NCBI RefSeq assembly: GCF_937873925.1
Contig: NZ_CALNAT010000064.1
Location: 1 to 22,940 of the forward strand
DNA length: 22,940 nucleotides
From: an uncultured Proteiniphilum sp.
GTDB lineage: Bacteria > Bacteroidota > Bacteroidia > Bacteroidales > Dysgonomonadaceae
Direction of reading: 5' to 3'
Position numbers and translations under genes: made by a program. Numbering within the stretch: position 1 is the first letter of the stretch; every line of letters begins with the position of its first letter. The notes beneath the pieces were generated by a model. That model saw only the letters and a list, made by a program, of their open reading frames with translations, searched no databases and was not told the origin of the DNA. This document shows, piece after piece, positions 1 through 8,259 of the stretch.

Positions 1-789
1 GTTTTCAGGCAACGCTACTGAATCCATTCCTTTCTCCCTGTCGCGGACAAACTCCTTATGCAGGGTCAGAGGAGAATATTCGGAGTGGCCTGTCACGTAA
101 AATTCCCTTCCGCCGCGGGAAGAAACAATATAGACGCCGGCTTCCTCCGATTCGGAGAGGATGGCTAGTCCGGGCTGCTCCCTTATCTCATCGGCCAGGA
201 TAGTGGTATGCCTGCTGTGGGGTGCGTAGAATTCATCATCGAAGCCGCGGAACAATGGGAACGAGGGATCGTTTATCCTGTGTCTGAAAACACCGAACAA
301 CTTTTTCTCCAGCGGGTATTTATTGATGCCGTAAAAATGGTACAATGCCGCTTGTGCTCCCCAGCAGATATAGAAGGTGGAGGTGACATGCGTACGTGCC
401 CAGTCTAAAATCTGTGTAAATTCTTTCCAATACTTTACCTCTTCAAAAGGCAACATCTCTACCGGTGCGCCGGTGATGATCATCCCGTCGTAATAAGCAT
501 TTTTTATTTTGGAGAATCGGGTATAAAACGACATGAGATGCTCGATGGGTGTATTTTTAGGAGTGTGTGTGGACAATCCCAGAAACTCGATCTCAACCTG
601 GAGCGGAGAGTTGGACAGAAGCCGTACAAGATCCGTCTCGGTGGTAATTTTGATCGGCATCAGGTTGAGAATCAATATCTTCAGCGGACGGATATCCTGC
701 GTGGACGCGCGCAGGTCGTCTATCACAAAAATGTGCTCCTTTTTTAATATCTCAATCGCGGGTAATTTATCGGGTAAATTGACGGGCAT
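1..789 (-). CDS. metA: Homoserine O-acetyltransferase (MetA type), 3' end cut by window edge
   Basis: The 263 visible codons read as the MetA family of homoserine O-acyltransferases (class I glutamine-amidotransferase-like fold), which activate homoserine for methionine synthesis in the cytoplasm. The catalytic cysteine is C142 in YICWGAQ, and H235 and E237 lie in GHSEY; these numbers agree with those known for E. coli MetA. Residue 111 is glutamate (GAPVEM). From family knowledge, E111 goes with acetyl-CoA use and G111 with succinyl-CoA, so acetyl transfer is inferred. The start ATG at 789 lies 9 bases after the pyrI stop, so the gene probably sits in the pyrBI transcript. The family is normally about 300 residues, so about 40 C-terminal residues lie outside the window. 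Confidence 0.95.
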   Translation of the reverse strand, partial: MPVNLPDKLPAIEILKKEHIFVIDDLRASTQDIRPLKILILNLMPIKITTETDLVRLLSNSPLQVEIEFLGLSTHTPKNTPIEHLMSFYTRFSKIKNAYYDGMIITGAPVEMLPFEEVKYWKEFTQILDWARTHVTSTFYICWGAQAALYHFYGINKYPLEKKLFGVFRHRINDPSFPLFRGFDDEFYAPHSRHTTILADEIREQPGLAILSESEEAGVYIVSSRGGREFYVTGHSEYSPLTLHKEFVRDREKGMDSVALPEN

Positions 790-798
790 AATTCATTA

Positions 799-1251
799 TT
801 AAAGCAAAACCACCTCTTCTTTTTTAATCTTTACTTCGCAATAGTGGCACTGAAGTTCCACCTTCTCTTTATCTGTCACATGGAACCGGGTTTTCATCGG
901 TTCATTGTTGGTGATACATTTGGGATTGTTGCACTTCATAATTTCGACGATCTCATCCGGAAGTACCACCTTTTTTTTCTCTACCACCTCAAAATTCCGG
1001 ATAATATTCAGATTCACATTAGGCGCTACCAGGGCAATACGGTTGAGTTCATCTTCGCGGAAAAATTTATCGGACACCTTGATGATCCCTTTAGATCCCA
1101 TCTTATTACTTTTCAGGTTATTGCCGATGGTGATCCGGTTGTTCAGTTTTTGCAACTGAAGCAGCGAAACCACTTTAAAAACGGCATCGCTTGGGATATG
1201 GTCGATGGCTGTACCATTTTCGAGCGCTGCAACCTGTAGTTCTTTTCCCAT
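799..1251 (-). CDS. pyrI: Aspartate carbamoyltransferase regulatory chain
   Basis: PyrI is the regulatory chain of the aspartate transcarbamoylase holoenzyme; it binds nucleotides and links catalytic trimers through a zinc site. The protein starts MGKELQVAALENGT, which fits the family N-terminus, so I chose the ATG at 1251 over the open frame that reaches back to 1314 into the end of pyrB. Length is then 150 residues, usual for the family. The four zinc-ligand cysteines are present in two pairs, C107/C112 (KCNNPKC) and C135/C138 (QCHYC). The gene follows pyrB after 32 bases and precedes metA by 9, so the three are probably co-transcribed. The call is firm. Confidence 0.97.
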   Translation of the reverse strand: MGKELQVAALENGTAIDHIPSDAVFKVVSLLQLQKLNNRITIGNNLKSNKMGSKGIIKVSDKFFREDELNRIALVAPNVNLNIIRNFEVVEKKKVVLPDEIVEIMKCNNPKCITNNEPMKTRFHVTDKEKVELQCHYCEVKIKKEEVVLL

Positions 1252-1283
1252 AATTCTTTCAACTGTTTTAATGATTTTACAAC

Positions 1284-2201
1284 TCAGTCCGCCTTTATTC
1301 CCATTAAATCGCAAATGATGGCCTGGCGTGTATACATACCGTTCTTCGCCTGTTCAAAATAGTAAGCTTTCGGATTCTCATCCACGTCCTGGTCGATCTC
1401 TTTCACGCGCGGAAGCGGGTGCAGCACCTTCAGGTTCTTTTTGGAATCTTCCAGCATACGGTTATGCAGGATATATATATTTTTTACTTTCTCATATTCC
1501 ATCAGGTCGGTAAAACGCTCTTTCTGTACGCGGGTCATATAAAGGATGTCGGCGCTGTTGATCGCTTCGGGTGAGAATTCCGTAAATTCCCTGTAAGGGA
1601 TCTGCCGGTTGTCGCAGAACGTTTTGTACTTGTCAGGGATGTGCAACTCTTCCGGCGCCACAAAATTGAATGTGGGGTTGAAGTGGGAGAGTCCCTGAAT
1701 GAGCGAATGTACCGCACGTCCGTATTTCAGGTCGCCCACGATGGTGATGGTGAGGTTTTCGAGCGTCCCCTGCGTTTCGTAGATGGTGAACAGGTCGAGC
1801 ATCGTCTGTGTGGGATGCTGGTTGGAACCGTCACCGGCATTGATAACCGGTACGGGAGATATCTCCGAGGCGTAACGGGCCGATCCTTCCAGGTGGTGGC
1901 GCATGATGATGAGGTCGGCATAGTTGCTTACCATCATAATGGTGTCTTTGAGCGACTCCCCTTTGGTGGAACTGCTGGTAGCCGAGTCGGAAAAACCGAT
2001 GATACGCCCGCGCAGGCGGTTGACCGCCGTCTCGAAACTGAGCCGCGTACGGGTGGAAGGCTCGAAGAAAAGCGTGGCGCATACTTTTCCTTTTAGCAAA
2101 CTACGATCAGGGTTCTTTTTGAACCTGGCAGCACTTTCGATAATGCGATGGATATCATCCCGGTCGTAATCGCCGATATTGACTAAACTTTTGGATTTCA
2201 T
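1284..2201 (-). CDS. pyrB: Aspartate carbamoyltransferase catalytic chain
   Basis: PyrB condenses carbamoyl phosphate with aspartate in the second step of pyrimidine synthesis. At 305 residues it is the usual length. The carbamoyl-phosphate signature STRTR is at residues 49-53 (FFEPSTRTRLSFE), the STKGES loop at 78-83, HPTQ at 129-132, and HPLPR of the aspartate domain at 261-265. It is followed 32 bases later by pyrI, the class of ATCase with regulatory chains. A TATTTTTG octamer 22 bases upstream of the start fits a Bacteroidetes promoter. No attenuator-like leader is visible between promoter and start. Confidence 0.98.
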   Translation of the reverse strand: MKSKSLVNIGDYDRDDIHRIIESAARFKKNPDRSLLKGKVCATLFFEPSTRTRLSFETAVNRLRGRIIGFSDSATSSSTKGESLKDTIMMVSNYADLIIMRHHLEGSARYASEISPVPVINAGDGSNQHPTQTMLDLFTIYETQGTLENLTITIVGDLKYGRAVHSLIQGLSHFNPTFNFVAPEELHIPDKYKTFCDNRQIPYREFTEFSPEAINSADILYMTRVQKERFTDLMEYEKVKNIYILHNRMLEDSKKNLKVLHPLPRVKEIDQDVDENPKAYYFEQAKNGMYTRQAIICDLMGIKAD

Positions 2202-2222
2202 CCGTGAGGAATTTTATGATTG

Positions 2223-2230
2223 CAAAAATA
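2223..2230 (-). promoter_or_regulatory. Putative -7 element for pyrB-pyrI-metA
   Basis: On the minus strand this reads TATTTTTG, a full match to the Bacteroidetes -7 consensus TAnnTTTG. The -33 position, about 20 bases upstream, has only a weak CTTT. It would leave a leader of roughly 15-20 bases. Seen by eye, no score was computed. Confidence 0.5.
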
Positions 2231-2255
2231 GCTAATTTTACCGCGGCTTGAAAGG

Positions 2256-2268
2256 TTTCACCGTGAAA
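2256..2268. promoter_or_regulatory. 13-base perfect dyad just upstream of the pyrB promoter
   Basis: TTTCAC-C-GTGAAA is a perfect palindrome around one central base, placed directly upstream of the expected -33 region of pyrB. Position and symmetry suit an operator, but short AT-rich dyads arise by chance and no regulator is known. Confidence 0.25.
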
Positions 2269-2283
2269 AATATGAAATCGCCT

Positions 2284-2299
2284 ATGCTGTGGACAGCAT
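2284..2299 (-). terminator. Small inverted repeat at the end of the CotH gene
   Basis: ATGCTGT-GG-ACAGCAT has perfect 7-base arms and touches the CotH stop codon. The two-base loop is tight and a T-rich run (ATTTTT) comes only about 15 bases later, so it is at best a weak terminator. Confidence 0.25.
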
Positions 2300-3804
2300 C
2301 ATGGAGATAGTGTCTCTTCGTCCATATAGTGAAACCGTCCTTCCAACCATTGTTTTAATTGACGGACCTTACCCTCAAAATCGGATGTTCCGTTTTTCCA
2401 TAATTGATGGTCTTTTTTTTGTGATTCCTTAATCCTGCCGGCATACCAATCGATATAGCCGAGTAATTCTCCTTTTTTTCCCACATGGAATTGACTCCAT
2501 GTATCCCTGTATAACTGCATCACTTCAGGATCTTCTAAGAAACGGCTAAAGAAAGTATAGCCGGTTGCCGGAGAGTGATCGAATTTTCTGAATAGCGGGG
2601 TGGTATACGCACCGAAGTGTACCTGTTTTCCTTCATAGTCATACGCCCAGTCGAAATCCCAGATGGGTCCCATAGTATATTTTCCGCCGGCATCTTTATA
2701 GAGATAGATGCTTTTGGGATGATTGATCTCCATATTGTGCGTAAGATTATAGATGATCAGGTATTTTACCACTGATTCTATATCGATAATATCCTTGTAG
2801 TTGTTGTTGGGGAACGATTCCGATACCAACGCATCTTCAAGCTGATGAAAATCGCTTTTGATCTGTTGGAAATGCTCGTCGGATTCCACATCGGGATCCT
2901 TTACCATCACGGGTAACCTATAGTTATTGGAAGTAAATTTGAAATCTTCGTCGAAGTTGGTATCCAATTCCAATAAAACACCTTTCTTGTCATCGATATT
3001 TACGCGGCTTGAGGACAATTCAACCTGTTCGGTGAAGAGATAGCTTCCCACATATTTACCATTCAGGGTCAGATCGACGGGGATAGCGTGATTGGTGAAC
3101 TGCAGCCCGATCAGCTGTGCGATTTTAAAAGCTACCGAGTTCAGCATCAACGTGGGATCTATATAATTGGCCAGCAGTACCCAGTCCTTTTCCTCTGCTA
3201 AATCAAGTAAGGATGCTTTTTTCTCCAATTTGAGACGGTATGGTTTCTTGGGCATGCCCCAGGTGGAGTTACCCCTGCCTTTGATCTGTGTTTCTCCTGA
3301 GTAGTCTTCGCCCCATCCGTTGGCTTCGATGGAAATATCAGCGGATAGGTAATCATCTTTCGAAGTGATCTCTGTTCCGTTTTCAGTGGTAATATACACG
3401 TGTGGAATAGGAGAGGAATAGGTAATAGCTACAGTATATTCCCTTCTGCTTCCGTCTTCAGCAACAATCGTATAAATGATAGCATTGCTGAAGTTATTGG
3501 GTGTGGTGCCCGATATTTGCTCTTTCCCGCCGACGAGTACTTCCTTGCCTTTGTAGGAAAATGTGGCGATCAGCTCACTTACGTCAAGGCCATAGGGGAG
3601 TTTCAACTCTATTTTTCCTCTTTCGATCTTCCCTTTGATATCTCCATTGGAAAGGCCGGAATTCAGTGATGCTTCAAGTTTATATTCCAATAACTCATTG
3701 TCGCTGTTTAACGGAATTTCTTCATTGAAAGGTTCTTCTTTGCAACCGCTTGCAATAAACAGAAAGATGAAGAAGGGAAGCGCTTTTAAGAACATTTTTT
3801 GCAT
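2299..3804 (-). CDS. CotH-kinase-family lipoprotein, probably surface exposed
   Basis: This 501-residue protein starts MQKMFLKALPFF and has a lipoprotein signal ending in ASG-C21. The cysteine is followed by K-E-E, which resembles the lipoprotein export signal described for surface lipoproteins of Bacteroidetes. Residues about 35-130 form a beta-rich domain of the kind seen before CotH domains (ending EYTVAIT). The CotH domain shows GRGNSTW (176-182), KKPYRLKL (186-193) and GPIWDFDWAYDYEG (379-392), the hallmarks of the atypical CotH protein kinase fold. An in-frame ATG lies 99 bases upstream at 3903, but that extension runs through a terminator hairpin and would bury the signal peptide, so I reject it. 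CotH phosphorylates spore coat proteins in Bacillus; the substrate here is unknown. Confidence 0.88.
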   Translation of the reverse strand: MQKMFLKALPFFIFLFIASGCKEEPFNEEIPLNSDNELLEYKLEASLNSGLSNGDIKGKIERGKIELKLPYGLDVSELIATFSYKGKEVLVGGKEQISGTTPNNFSNAIIYTIVAEDGSRREYTVAITYSSPIPHVYITTENGTEITSKDDYLSADISIEANGWGEDYSGETQIKGRGNSTWGMPKKPYRLKLEKKASLLDLAEEKDWVLLANYIDPTLMLNSVAFKIAQLIGLQFTNHAIPVDLTLNGKYVGSYLFTEQVELSSSRVNIDDKKGVLLELDTNFDEDFKFTSNNYRLPVMVKDPDVESDEHFQQIKSDFHQLEDALVSESFPNNNYKDIIDIESVVKYLIIYNLTHNMEINHPKSIYLYKDAGGKYTMGPIWDFDWAYDYEGKQVHFGAYTTPLFRKFDHSPATGYTFFSRFLEDPEVMQLYRDTWSQFHVGKKGELLGYIDWYAGRIKESQKKDHQLWKNGTSDFEGKVRQLKQWLEGRFHYMDEETLSP

Positions 3805-3863
3805 GATATGATTTCTCTTTTGTGATTGGTTAGTTTTATCTATTGAATTAGTTTTATTTATTG

Positions 3864-3899
3864 AAAACGCGACAAGAGTTTTCTTTCCTGTCGCGTTTT
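3864..3899 (-). terminator. Strong hairpin terminator after the polyamine dehydrogenase gene
   Basis: The 11-base arms at 3864-3874 (AAAACGCGACA) and 3889-3899 (TGTCGCGTTTT) are perfect complements around a 14-base loop. On the minus strand the hairpin ends in TTTT and follows the stop at 3938 by about 38 bases. It separates that gene from the CotH gene and argues that CotH starts at 3804. Confidence 0.75.
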
Positions 3900-3937
3900 T
3901 CATGAGATATAACCAGGCGTAGGTTGCAAGGTGCAGG

Positions 3938-5140
3938 TTATACTTCCAGATCTATATCGAACAGTTCGTGCCACGGCAAACCCTGTTTGTTGAGTTGCTC
4001 CATGAACGGATCGGGATTGAATTCTTCCACATTGAATACGCCGGGTTTCTTCCAGATACCTTGTAAAAACATCATGGCGCCGATGGTAGCCGGTACGCCG
4101 GTGGTGTAGCTGACTCCCTGGGCGCCGGTCTCTTTGTAGGCCTCTTGGTGACTACAGTTATTATAGATATAGTAGGTACGTTCTTTACCGTCCTTAATAC
4201 CCCGTATACGGCATCCGATGGAGGTCTCTCCCGTATAATTCTCTCCCAGTTCGCCGGGATCGGGAAGCACTGCTTTCAGGAACTGGATGGGGACGATCTT
4301 TTGCCCGTTGTATTCCACCTCGTCGATGCGCGCCATGCCGATGTTCTGGATTACGCGCAGGTGAGTGAGGTACTCCTGCCCGAAGGTCATCCAGAAGCGG
4401 GCACGCCTGAGGGTGGGGAAATTCTTCACGAGCGATTCCAACTCTTCATGATAGATCACGTAGGATTCTTTGGGACCGATTTCGGGGTAGGTGAGCGGCT
4501 TGTGGATTTCGTGCGGCTCTGTTTCCACCCATTGCCCGTTTTCCCAGTATTTACCTTTCTGTGTTACCTCGCGGATATTGATCTCCGGATTAAAATTGGT
4601 GGCAAATGCTTTGCCGTGATCGCCCGCGTTACAATCCACGATATCGAGATAGTGTATCTCATCGAAATGGTGTTTGGCGGCATAAGCAGTGAAGATACTC
4701 GTTACCCCGGGGTCGAACCCGCAACCGAGGATGGCTGTCAGTCCCGCTTTCTCGAACTTTTCTTTATATGCCCACTGCCACTTGTATTCAAACCTGGCTT
4801 CATCTTTCGGCTCATAATTGGCCGTATCCAGATAATTCACACCGCATTCCAGGCAGGCATCCATAATGGTCAGGTCCTGATAGGGCAATGCCACATTAAT
4901 CACCAATTCCGGTTTGTATTCGTTGAACAGTTTTACCAGTTCCGGTACGTTGTCTGCGTCTACCTGTGCCGTCTTAAGGGTCACGCCTGTACGGCGCTTC
5001 ACATCTTCGGCGATGGCATCGCATTTACTTTTGGTACGGCTTGCCAGCATGATATCTGTAAACACATTGTTATTTTGGGCCACCTTGTTGGCCACCACCG
5101 TTCCTACGCCCCCGGCGCCGATGATCAGAACTTTTCCCAT
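3938..5140 (-). CDS. Saccharopine-dehydrogenase-family reductase, likely carboxy(nor)spermidine dehydrogenase
   Basis: The 400-residue protein opens with a Rossmann dinucleotide motif, VLIIGAGGVG (4-13), and runs full length through a saccharopine-reductase-like C-terminal domain. Sequence features such as GCGFDPGVTSIF and the C-terminal GVPATIGAMMFLQGIW match proteins of Bacteroidetes annotated as carboxynorspermidine/carboxyspermidine dehydrogenase. That enzyme reductively joins aspartate semialdehyde to diaminopropane or putrescine with NADPH, in the spermidine route that avoids S-adenosylmethionine. The decarboxylase partner is not in the window. Lysine-pathway saccharopine dehydrogenase is less likely given the lineage. 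It appears monocistronic, with a terminator behind it and a -7 octamer at 5220-5227. Confidence 0.85.
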   Translation of the reverse strand: MGKVLIIGAGGVGTVVANKVAQNNNVFTDIMLASRTKSKCDAIAEDVKRRTGVTLKTAQVDADNVPELVKLFNEYKPELVINVALPYQDLTIMDACLECGVNYLDTANYEPKDEARFEYKWQWAYKEKFEKAGLTAILGCGFDPGVTSIFTAYAAKHHFDEIHYLDIVDCNAGDHGKAFATNFNPEINIREVTQKGKYWENGQWVETEPHEIHKPLTYPEIGPKESYVIYHEELESLVKNFPTLRRARFWMTFGQEYLTHLRVIQNIGMARIDEVEYNGQKIVPIQFLKAVLPDPGELGENYTGETSIGCRIRGIKDGKERTYYIYNNCSHQEAYKETGAQGVSYTTGVPATIGAMMFLQGIWKKPGVFNVEEFNPDPFMEQLNKQGLPWHELFDIDLEV

Positions 5141-5219
5141 ATTCTCGTTAAGTTGTTTAGATATAATAAATTTGAAAGCAATTCATTCACATAGCCATAT
5201 CACGTGCGGACTGCTTTGG

Positions 5220-5227
5220 CAAATATA
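5220..5227 (-). promoter_or_regulatory. Putative -7 element for the polyamine dehydrogenase gene
   Basis: The minus strand reads TATATTTG, a full match to TAnnTTTG, 79 bases upstream of the start at 5140. A matching -33 element at the usual spacing is not clear. Confidence 0.4.
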
Positions 5228-5600
5228 CAATGAATCTGTGAAACACGACCGGTTTCCGTTTAAAATTTCAGGACTGATAGGTTATAATTCCGCATTCCCA
5301 ATCCGTACTTATAGAACAAAGTGATTTTACAATTTAAGATAAAGAAGTTACTCTAAATATTTTCTTGCAAGAACGTTGTAAGAAGTATCATTTCCTTTTA
5401 TCATTTTCGGAGTTAATCTCGAGACCATAGCGCTTAATTATTTAATTTTAAATTCCAGACTGAAAGTCAATCAACTGATAATTATTTCTACAGGCGATGA
5501 AAACCATTTAAAAGACATATATTATTTATAGGACTTTAATCCGTGAAATGCCGCAGAGATTGAAGGGAAAAATAGGTTTTTCGGAGAACGTTAAAAATTG

Positions 5601-5608
5601 TATCTTTG
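5601..5608 (+). promoter_or_regulatory. Putative promoter of the mechanosensitive channel gene
   Basis: TATCTTTG matches TAnnTTTG exactly, with a run of T (5576-5581, GTTTTTC context) about 20 bases upstream as the -33 element. The start codon at 5647 leaves a leader of about 30 bases. Confidence 0.6.
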
Positions 5609-5646
5609 TAAATTCATTTTCACCATGTTAAAAGTATCTTTATATT

Positions 5647-6951
5647 ATGAATGAAGAAAACATTCAACAGATCTCCAGATCGACGAATGCCATCAGCGAT
5701 TGGTCTATTCAATTACTTAAAAACCTGGGAATTGCCGATAACTTGGCTAAATACATCAACCTTATCATCCTGTTGATAGTGCTGACGGTGCTGGTCCTTT
5801 TGGTACAATACCTTACCCGTACTATTTTAAAGAGCGTCCTTGACCGCTTTGGGAAGATATCCCGTGCCGGATTCCTGAAAAACCTTTCCAAAAGACGTTT
5901 TCCCCACTTTCTGGCAATGGTGATTCCTTACAGCCTGGTAAAAGGTTCCATCCCCATTATTTTTGACCAGTTTCCGAAAACAATGGTGCTGGTCGATAAG
6001 CTGGCCGATATCTTTCTCATATTCTATGTGATATGGCTCCTTATGTCTGTCCTGAATGCCTTCTTCGATTCGCTTTATACGAAGCCGAGCATGAGGGATA
6101 AACCGTTAGAGAGTTATGCCCAGGTAGTGAAAATCGTACTCTATTGCATTGGTTTTATCATTCTCTTCTCTATCCTCACCGGAAAAAATCCCGCCCATAT
6201 CCTGACCGGACTGGGAGCCCTTTCCGCCGTATTGATGCTGGTATTCAAAGATCCTATCCTGGGATTTGTGGCCAGTATTCAGGTTTCGGCCAACGACATG
6301 GTACGTATCGGGGATTGGATCACAATGCCCAAATATGATGCCGACGGCGATGTGTTCGAGATTTCACTCACTACCGTGAAGATCAGGAATTTCGATAAGA
6401 CCATCACTACTATTCCTCCCTATTCATTAGTCTCGGAGTCATTCCAGAACTGGCGCGGCATGGTGGATACCGGCGGAAGGCGGTTAAAACGTTCTGTTTT
6501 TGTGAAGCAGTCAGCTATCCGGTTCCTGAAGGATGAGGAGTTGAAAGAACTGGAGAAGATAGGGCTTATTTCCGATTATATCCGTTCGAGAAGTAAAGAG
6601 ATCAATGAATACAACCAGGTAAAAGGCATTGACAAGTCGCTTCCTATCAACGGAAGGAACCTGACCAATATGGGGCTTTACAGGCAGTATATCAAAAATT
6701 ACCTGAAAAACCACCCCGGCGTCCATAAGGAATTGTTGTTGATTGTACGTCAGTTGCAACCCACTTCCAAGGGGCTTCCCCTGGAACTCTATTTCTTTAC
6801 TGCCACTACCGCCTGGGTACAGTATGAAGATATTGTGTCCGACGTTTTTGACCATGTGACTGCGGCAGCCAAATATTTTGACTTAGAGCTTTACGAAGAT
6901 ATCTCCAACCCGGTTTATAACCAAAATATCGGAGATGGAGACAGAGACTAA
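5647..6951 (+). CDS. MscS-family mechanosensitive channel, YbdG-like
   Basis: This 434-residue inner-membrane protein has hydrophobic segments at about 35-57, 86-106, 116-141, 160-178 and 185-213, then a soluble C-terminal domain. The last segment and following beta domain carry the MscS-type core (LVFKDPILGFVASIQVS, then GDWITMP and TTIPPYSLVSESFQNW). Five predicted segments plus a long C-terminal domain resemble E. coli YbdG, the miniconductance channel that opens on osmotic downshift. The gene stands alone with its own promoter. A 9-codon frame (MLKVSLYYE, ATG at 5625) overlaps its start; this may be chance. Confidence 0.92.
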   Translation: MNEENIQQISRSTNAISDWSIQLLKNLGIADNLAKYINLIILLIVLTVLVLLVQYLTRTILKSVLDRFGKISRAGFLKNLSKRRFPHFLAMVIPYSLVKGSIPIIFDQFPKTMVLVDKLADIFLIFYVIWLLMSVLNAFFDSLYTKPSMRDKPLESYAQVVKIVLYCIGFIILFSILTGKNPAHILTGLGALSAVLMLVFKDPILGFVASIQVSANDMVRIGDWITMPKYDADGDVFEISLTTVKIRNFDKTITTIPPYSLVSESFQNWRGMVDTGGRRLKRSVFVKQSAIRFLKDEELKELEKIGLISDYIRSRSKEINEYNQVKGIDKSLPINGRNLTNMGLYRQYIKNYLKNHPGVHKELLLIVRQLQPTSKGLPLELYFFTATTAWVQYEDIVSDVFDHVTAAAKYFDLELYEDISNPVYNQNIGDGDRD

Positions 6952-7000
6952 TTAAAATGGTTATTTTTACCTGTTTGTGGTTTATTTAGAAAAAATCATG

Positions 7001-7008
7001 TACTTTTG
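7001..7008 (+). promoter_or_regulatory. Putative -7 element for the KAS III gene
   Basis: TACTTTTG fits TAnnTTTG; a TTTG at 6974-6977 lies 23 bases upstream, a little wide for a -33 partner. The leader to the ATG at 7078 would be about 65 bases. Confidence 0.5.
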
Positions 7009-7077
7009 TGCTTCCTAACAGGAAACTGGGAGATCAAAAAGGTGCAAGGTTATCAAGTTAACTAAGAATGATTCATA

Positions 7078-8160
7078 ATGAGTAAGCTTTATAGTGTTTT
7101 TACCGGGACGGGCAGTTATGTTCCTGCCAAACAGATAAAGAACGAGTTTTTCCATAATTATGAGTTTTACGACTCTACCGGGGAAAAACTCCTCACGCCT
7201 AATGAAGAGATCACACATAAATTCGAAGAGATCACTACTATTGCCGAGCGGCGGTATGCCGGGGATAATGAGGTGACTTCCGATCTGGCCCTTGTGGCGG
7301 CTCAAAGGGCTATAGAGGCGGCGGGAGTAGATAAGGAAGAACTCGACTATATCATTTTCGCCCATAATTTCGGGGAGACAACAGCGGACAATATGCGGAT
7401 AGATGTGTTACCGACAATGGCAGCGCGGTTGAAGCAGAAGTTAGGCGTCGCTAATCCGTCGGCTGTAGCCTATGATATCCTGTATGGCTGTCCGGGATGG
7501 GTACAAGCGGTGATTCAGGCCGACTACTATATCCGTTCGGGCGATGCAAAGAAGATACTGGTCGTAGGGGCGGATGTGCTGTCGCGTATCTCTGACCCGC
7601 ATGACCGTGACAGTATGATCTATGCCGACGGCGCAGGGGCAGCCATCATGGAAGCCAGAGAGAGCGATTCTCCCATAGGAGTTATCGGGCATAATTCACG
7701 CAGCGATGCTTTGGAATATGCAAATATGCTTTACTTAGGGTATTCCTATAAACCGGAATTAGCGGAAAAAAAAGAATATTATCTGAAGATGAATGGCCGG
7801 CGCCTTTATCAGTACGCCCTTGAAAACGTACCGAAAGCAATTAAAGCCGGGCTCGATAAATTGAAATTACATATCAATGAGATCGGTAAGGTACTGATCC
7901 ATCAGGCAAACGGGAAAATGGACGACGCTATCCTGAAACGGTTGTTCAACCTGTACAACCTCAAGGAGGTGCCCGAACAGATTATGCCGATGACCATTTC
8001 ATGGTTAGGCAACTCATCAGTGGCTACCGTACCTACACTACTCGATATCATTACACGTGGAGAGATGGAGGGGCATACGCTGAGAAGCGGTGACAATATC
8101 GTGCTGGCTTCGGTAGGAGCGGGTATGAATATCAACAGCATTATCTACCGGATCCCGTAA
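7078..8160 (+). CDS. Beta-ketoacyl-ACP synthase III-like enzyme
   Basis: The 360-residue protein is a thiolase-fold enzyme with the FabH-type Cys-His-Asn triad: C138 in YGCPGW, H275 in IHQANGK and N312 in WLGNSS. The C-terminal glycine turn reads VGAGMN. KAS III enzymes condense acyl-CoA with malonyl-ACP to start fatty acids; relatives serve in specialised lipid or polyketide synthesis. It is longer than typical FabH (about 320-335) and has insertions near residues 20-60 (KNEFFHNYEFYDSTGE). It is not in a fab operon, so I infer it is an accessory paralogue rather than the main FabH. Its substrate cannot be told from sequence. It ends just before a bidirectional terminator. Confidence 0.85.
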   Translation: MSKLYSVFTGTGSYVPAKQIKNEFFHNYEFYDSTGEKLLTPNEEITHKFEEITTIAERRYAGDNEVTSDLALVAAQRAIEAAGVDKEELDYIIFAHNFGETTADNMRIDVLPTMAARLKQKLGVANPSAVAYDILYGCPGWVQAVIQADYYIRSGDAKKILVVGADVLSRISDPHDRDSMIYADGAGAAIMEARESDSPIGVIGHNSRSDALEYANMLYLGYSYKPELAEKKEYYLKMNGRRLYQYALENVPKAIKAGLDKLKLHINEIGKVLIHQANGKMDDAILKRLFNLYNLKEVPEQIMPMTISWLGNSSVATVPTLLDIITRGEMEGHTLRSGDNIVLASVGAGMNINSIIYRIP

Positions 8161-8191
8161 GATATTCTTACTTAATTCCCGTAAAAAAATT

Positions 8192-8228
8192 GAGGGTGTA
8201 TCACACAAAAAAATGTGATTCCACCCTC
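8192..8228. terminator. Bidirectional terminator between convergent genes
   Basis: GAGGGTG (8192-8198) pairs with CACCCTC (8222-8228) and TCACA (8201-8205) with TGTGA (8214-8218), with a small internal bulge and an A-rich loop. It is followed by TTTT on the plus strand and preceded by seven A (8183-8189), which give a T-run on the minus strand. It lies between the KAS III stop and the flotillin stop and should serve both. Confidence 0.85.
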
Positions 8229-8259
8229 TTTTGCTCTACTTCTATTTTGAGACATCTTT

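Larger units (their letters stand above)
5141..5646. other. 506-base divergent intergenic region
   Basis: This is the longest gene-free stretch and is AT-rich. It holds the divergent promoters described separately. I see no RNA gene. A 26-codon minus-strand frame at 5348-5428 (start MVSRLTPKMIKG, ATG to TAA) has a plausible amino-acid mix but no recognisable family and nothing to show expression. A 9-codon plus-strand frame at 5625-5654 overlaps the start of the channel gene. The rest shows no structure I can support. Confidence 0.6.

Noticed and set aside
1252..1314. N-terminal extension of PyrI to an ATG at 1314
   Set aside because: The extra residues overlap the pyrB end and lack similarity to the family; the MGKELQV start fits known PyrI.
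3805..3903. N-terminal extension of the CotH protein to an ATG at 3903
   Set aside because: It would run through a perfect terminator stem and place 33 polar residues ahead of the lipoprotein signal.
4145..5194. 349-codon plus-strand open frame
   Set aside because: It lies antisense to the well-supported saccharopine-dehydrogenase-like gene, has no recognisable domain and a cysteine/histidine/phenylalanine-rich composition typical of a reverse-strand shadow.
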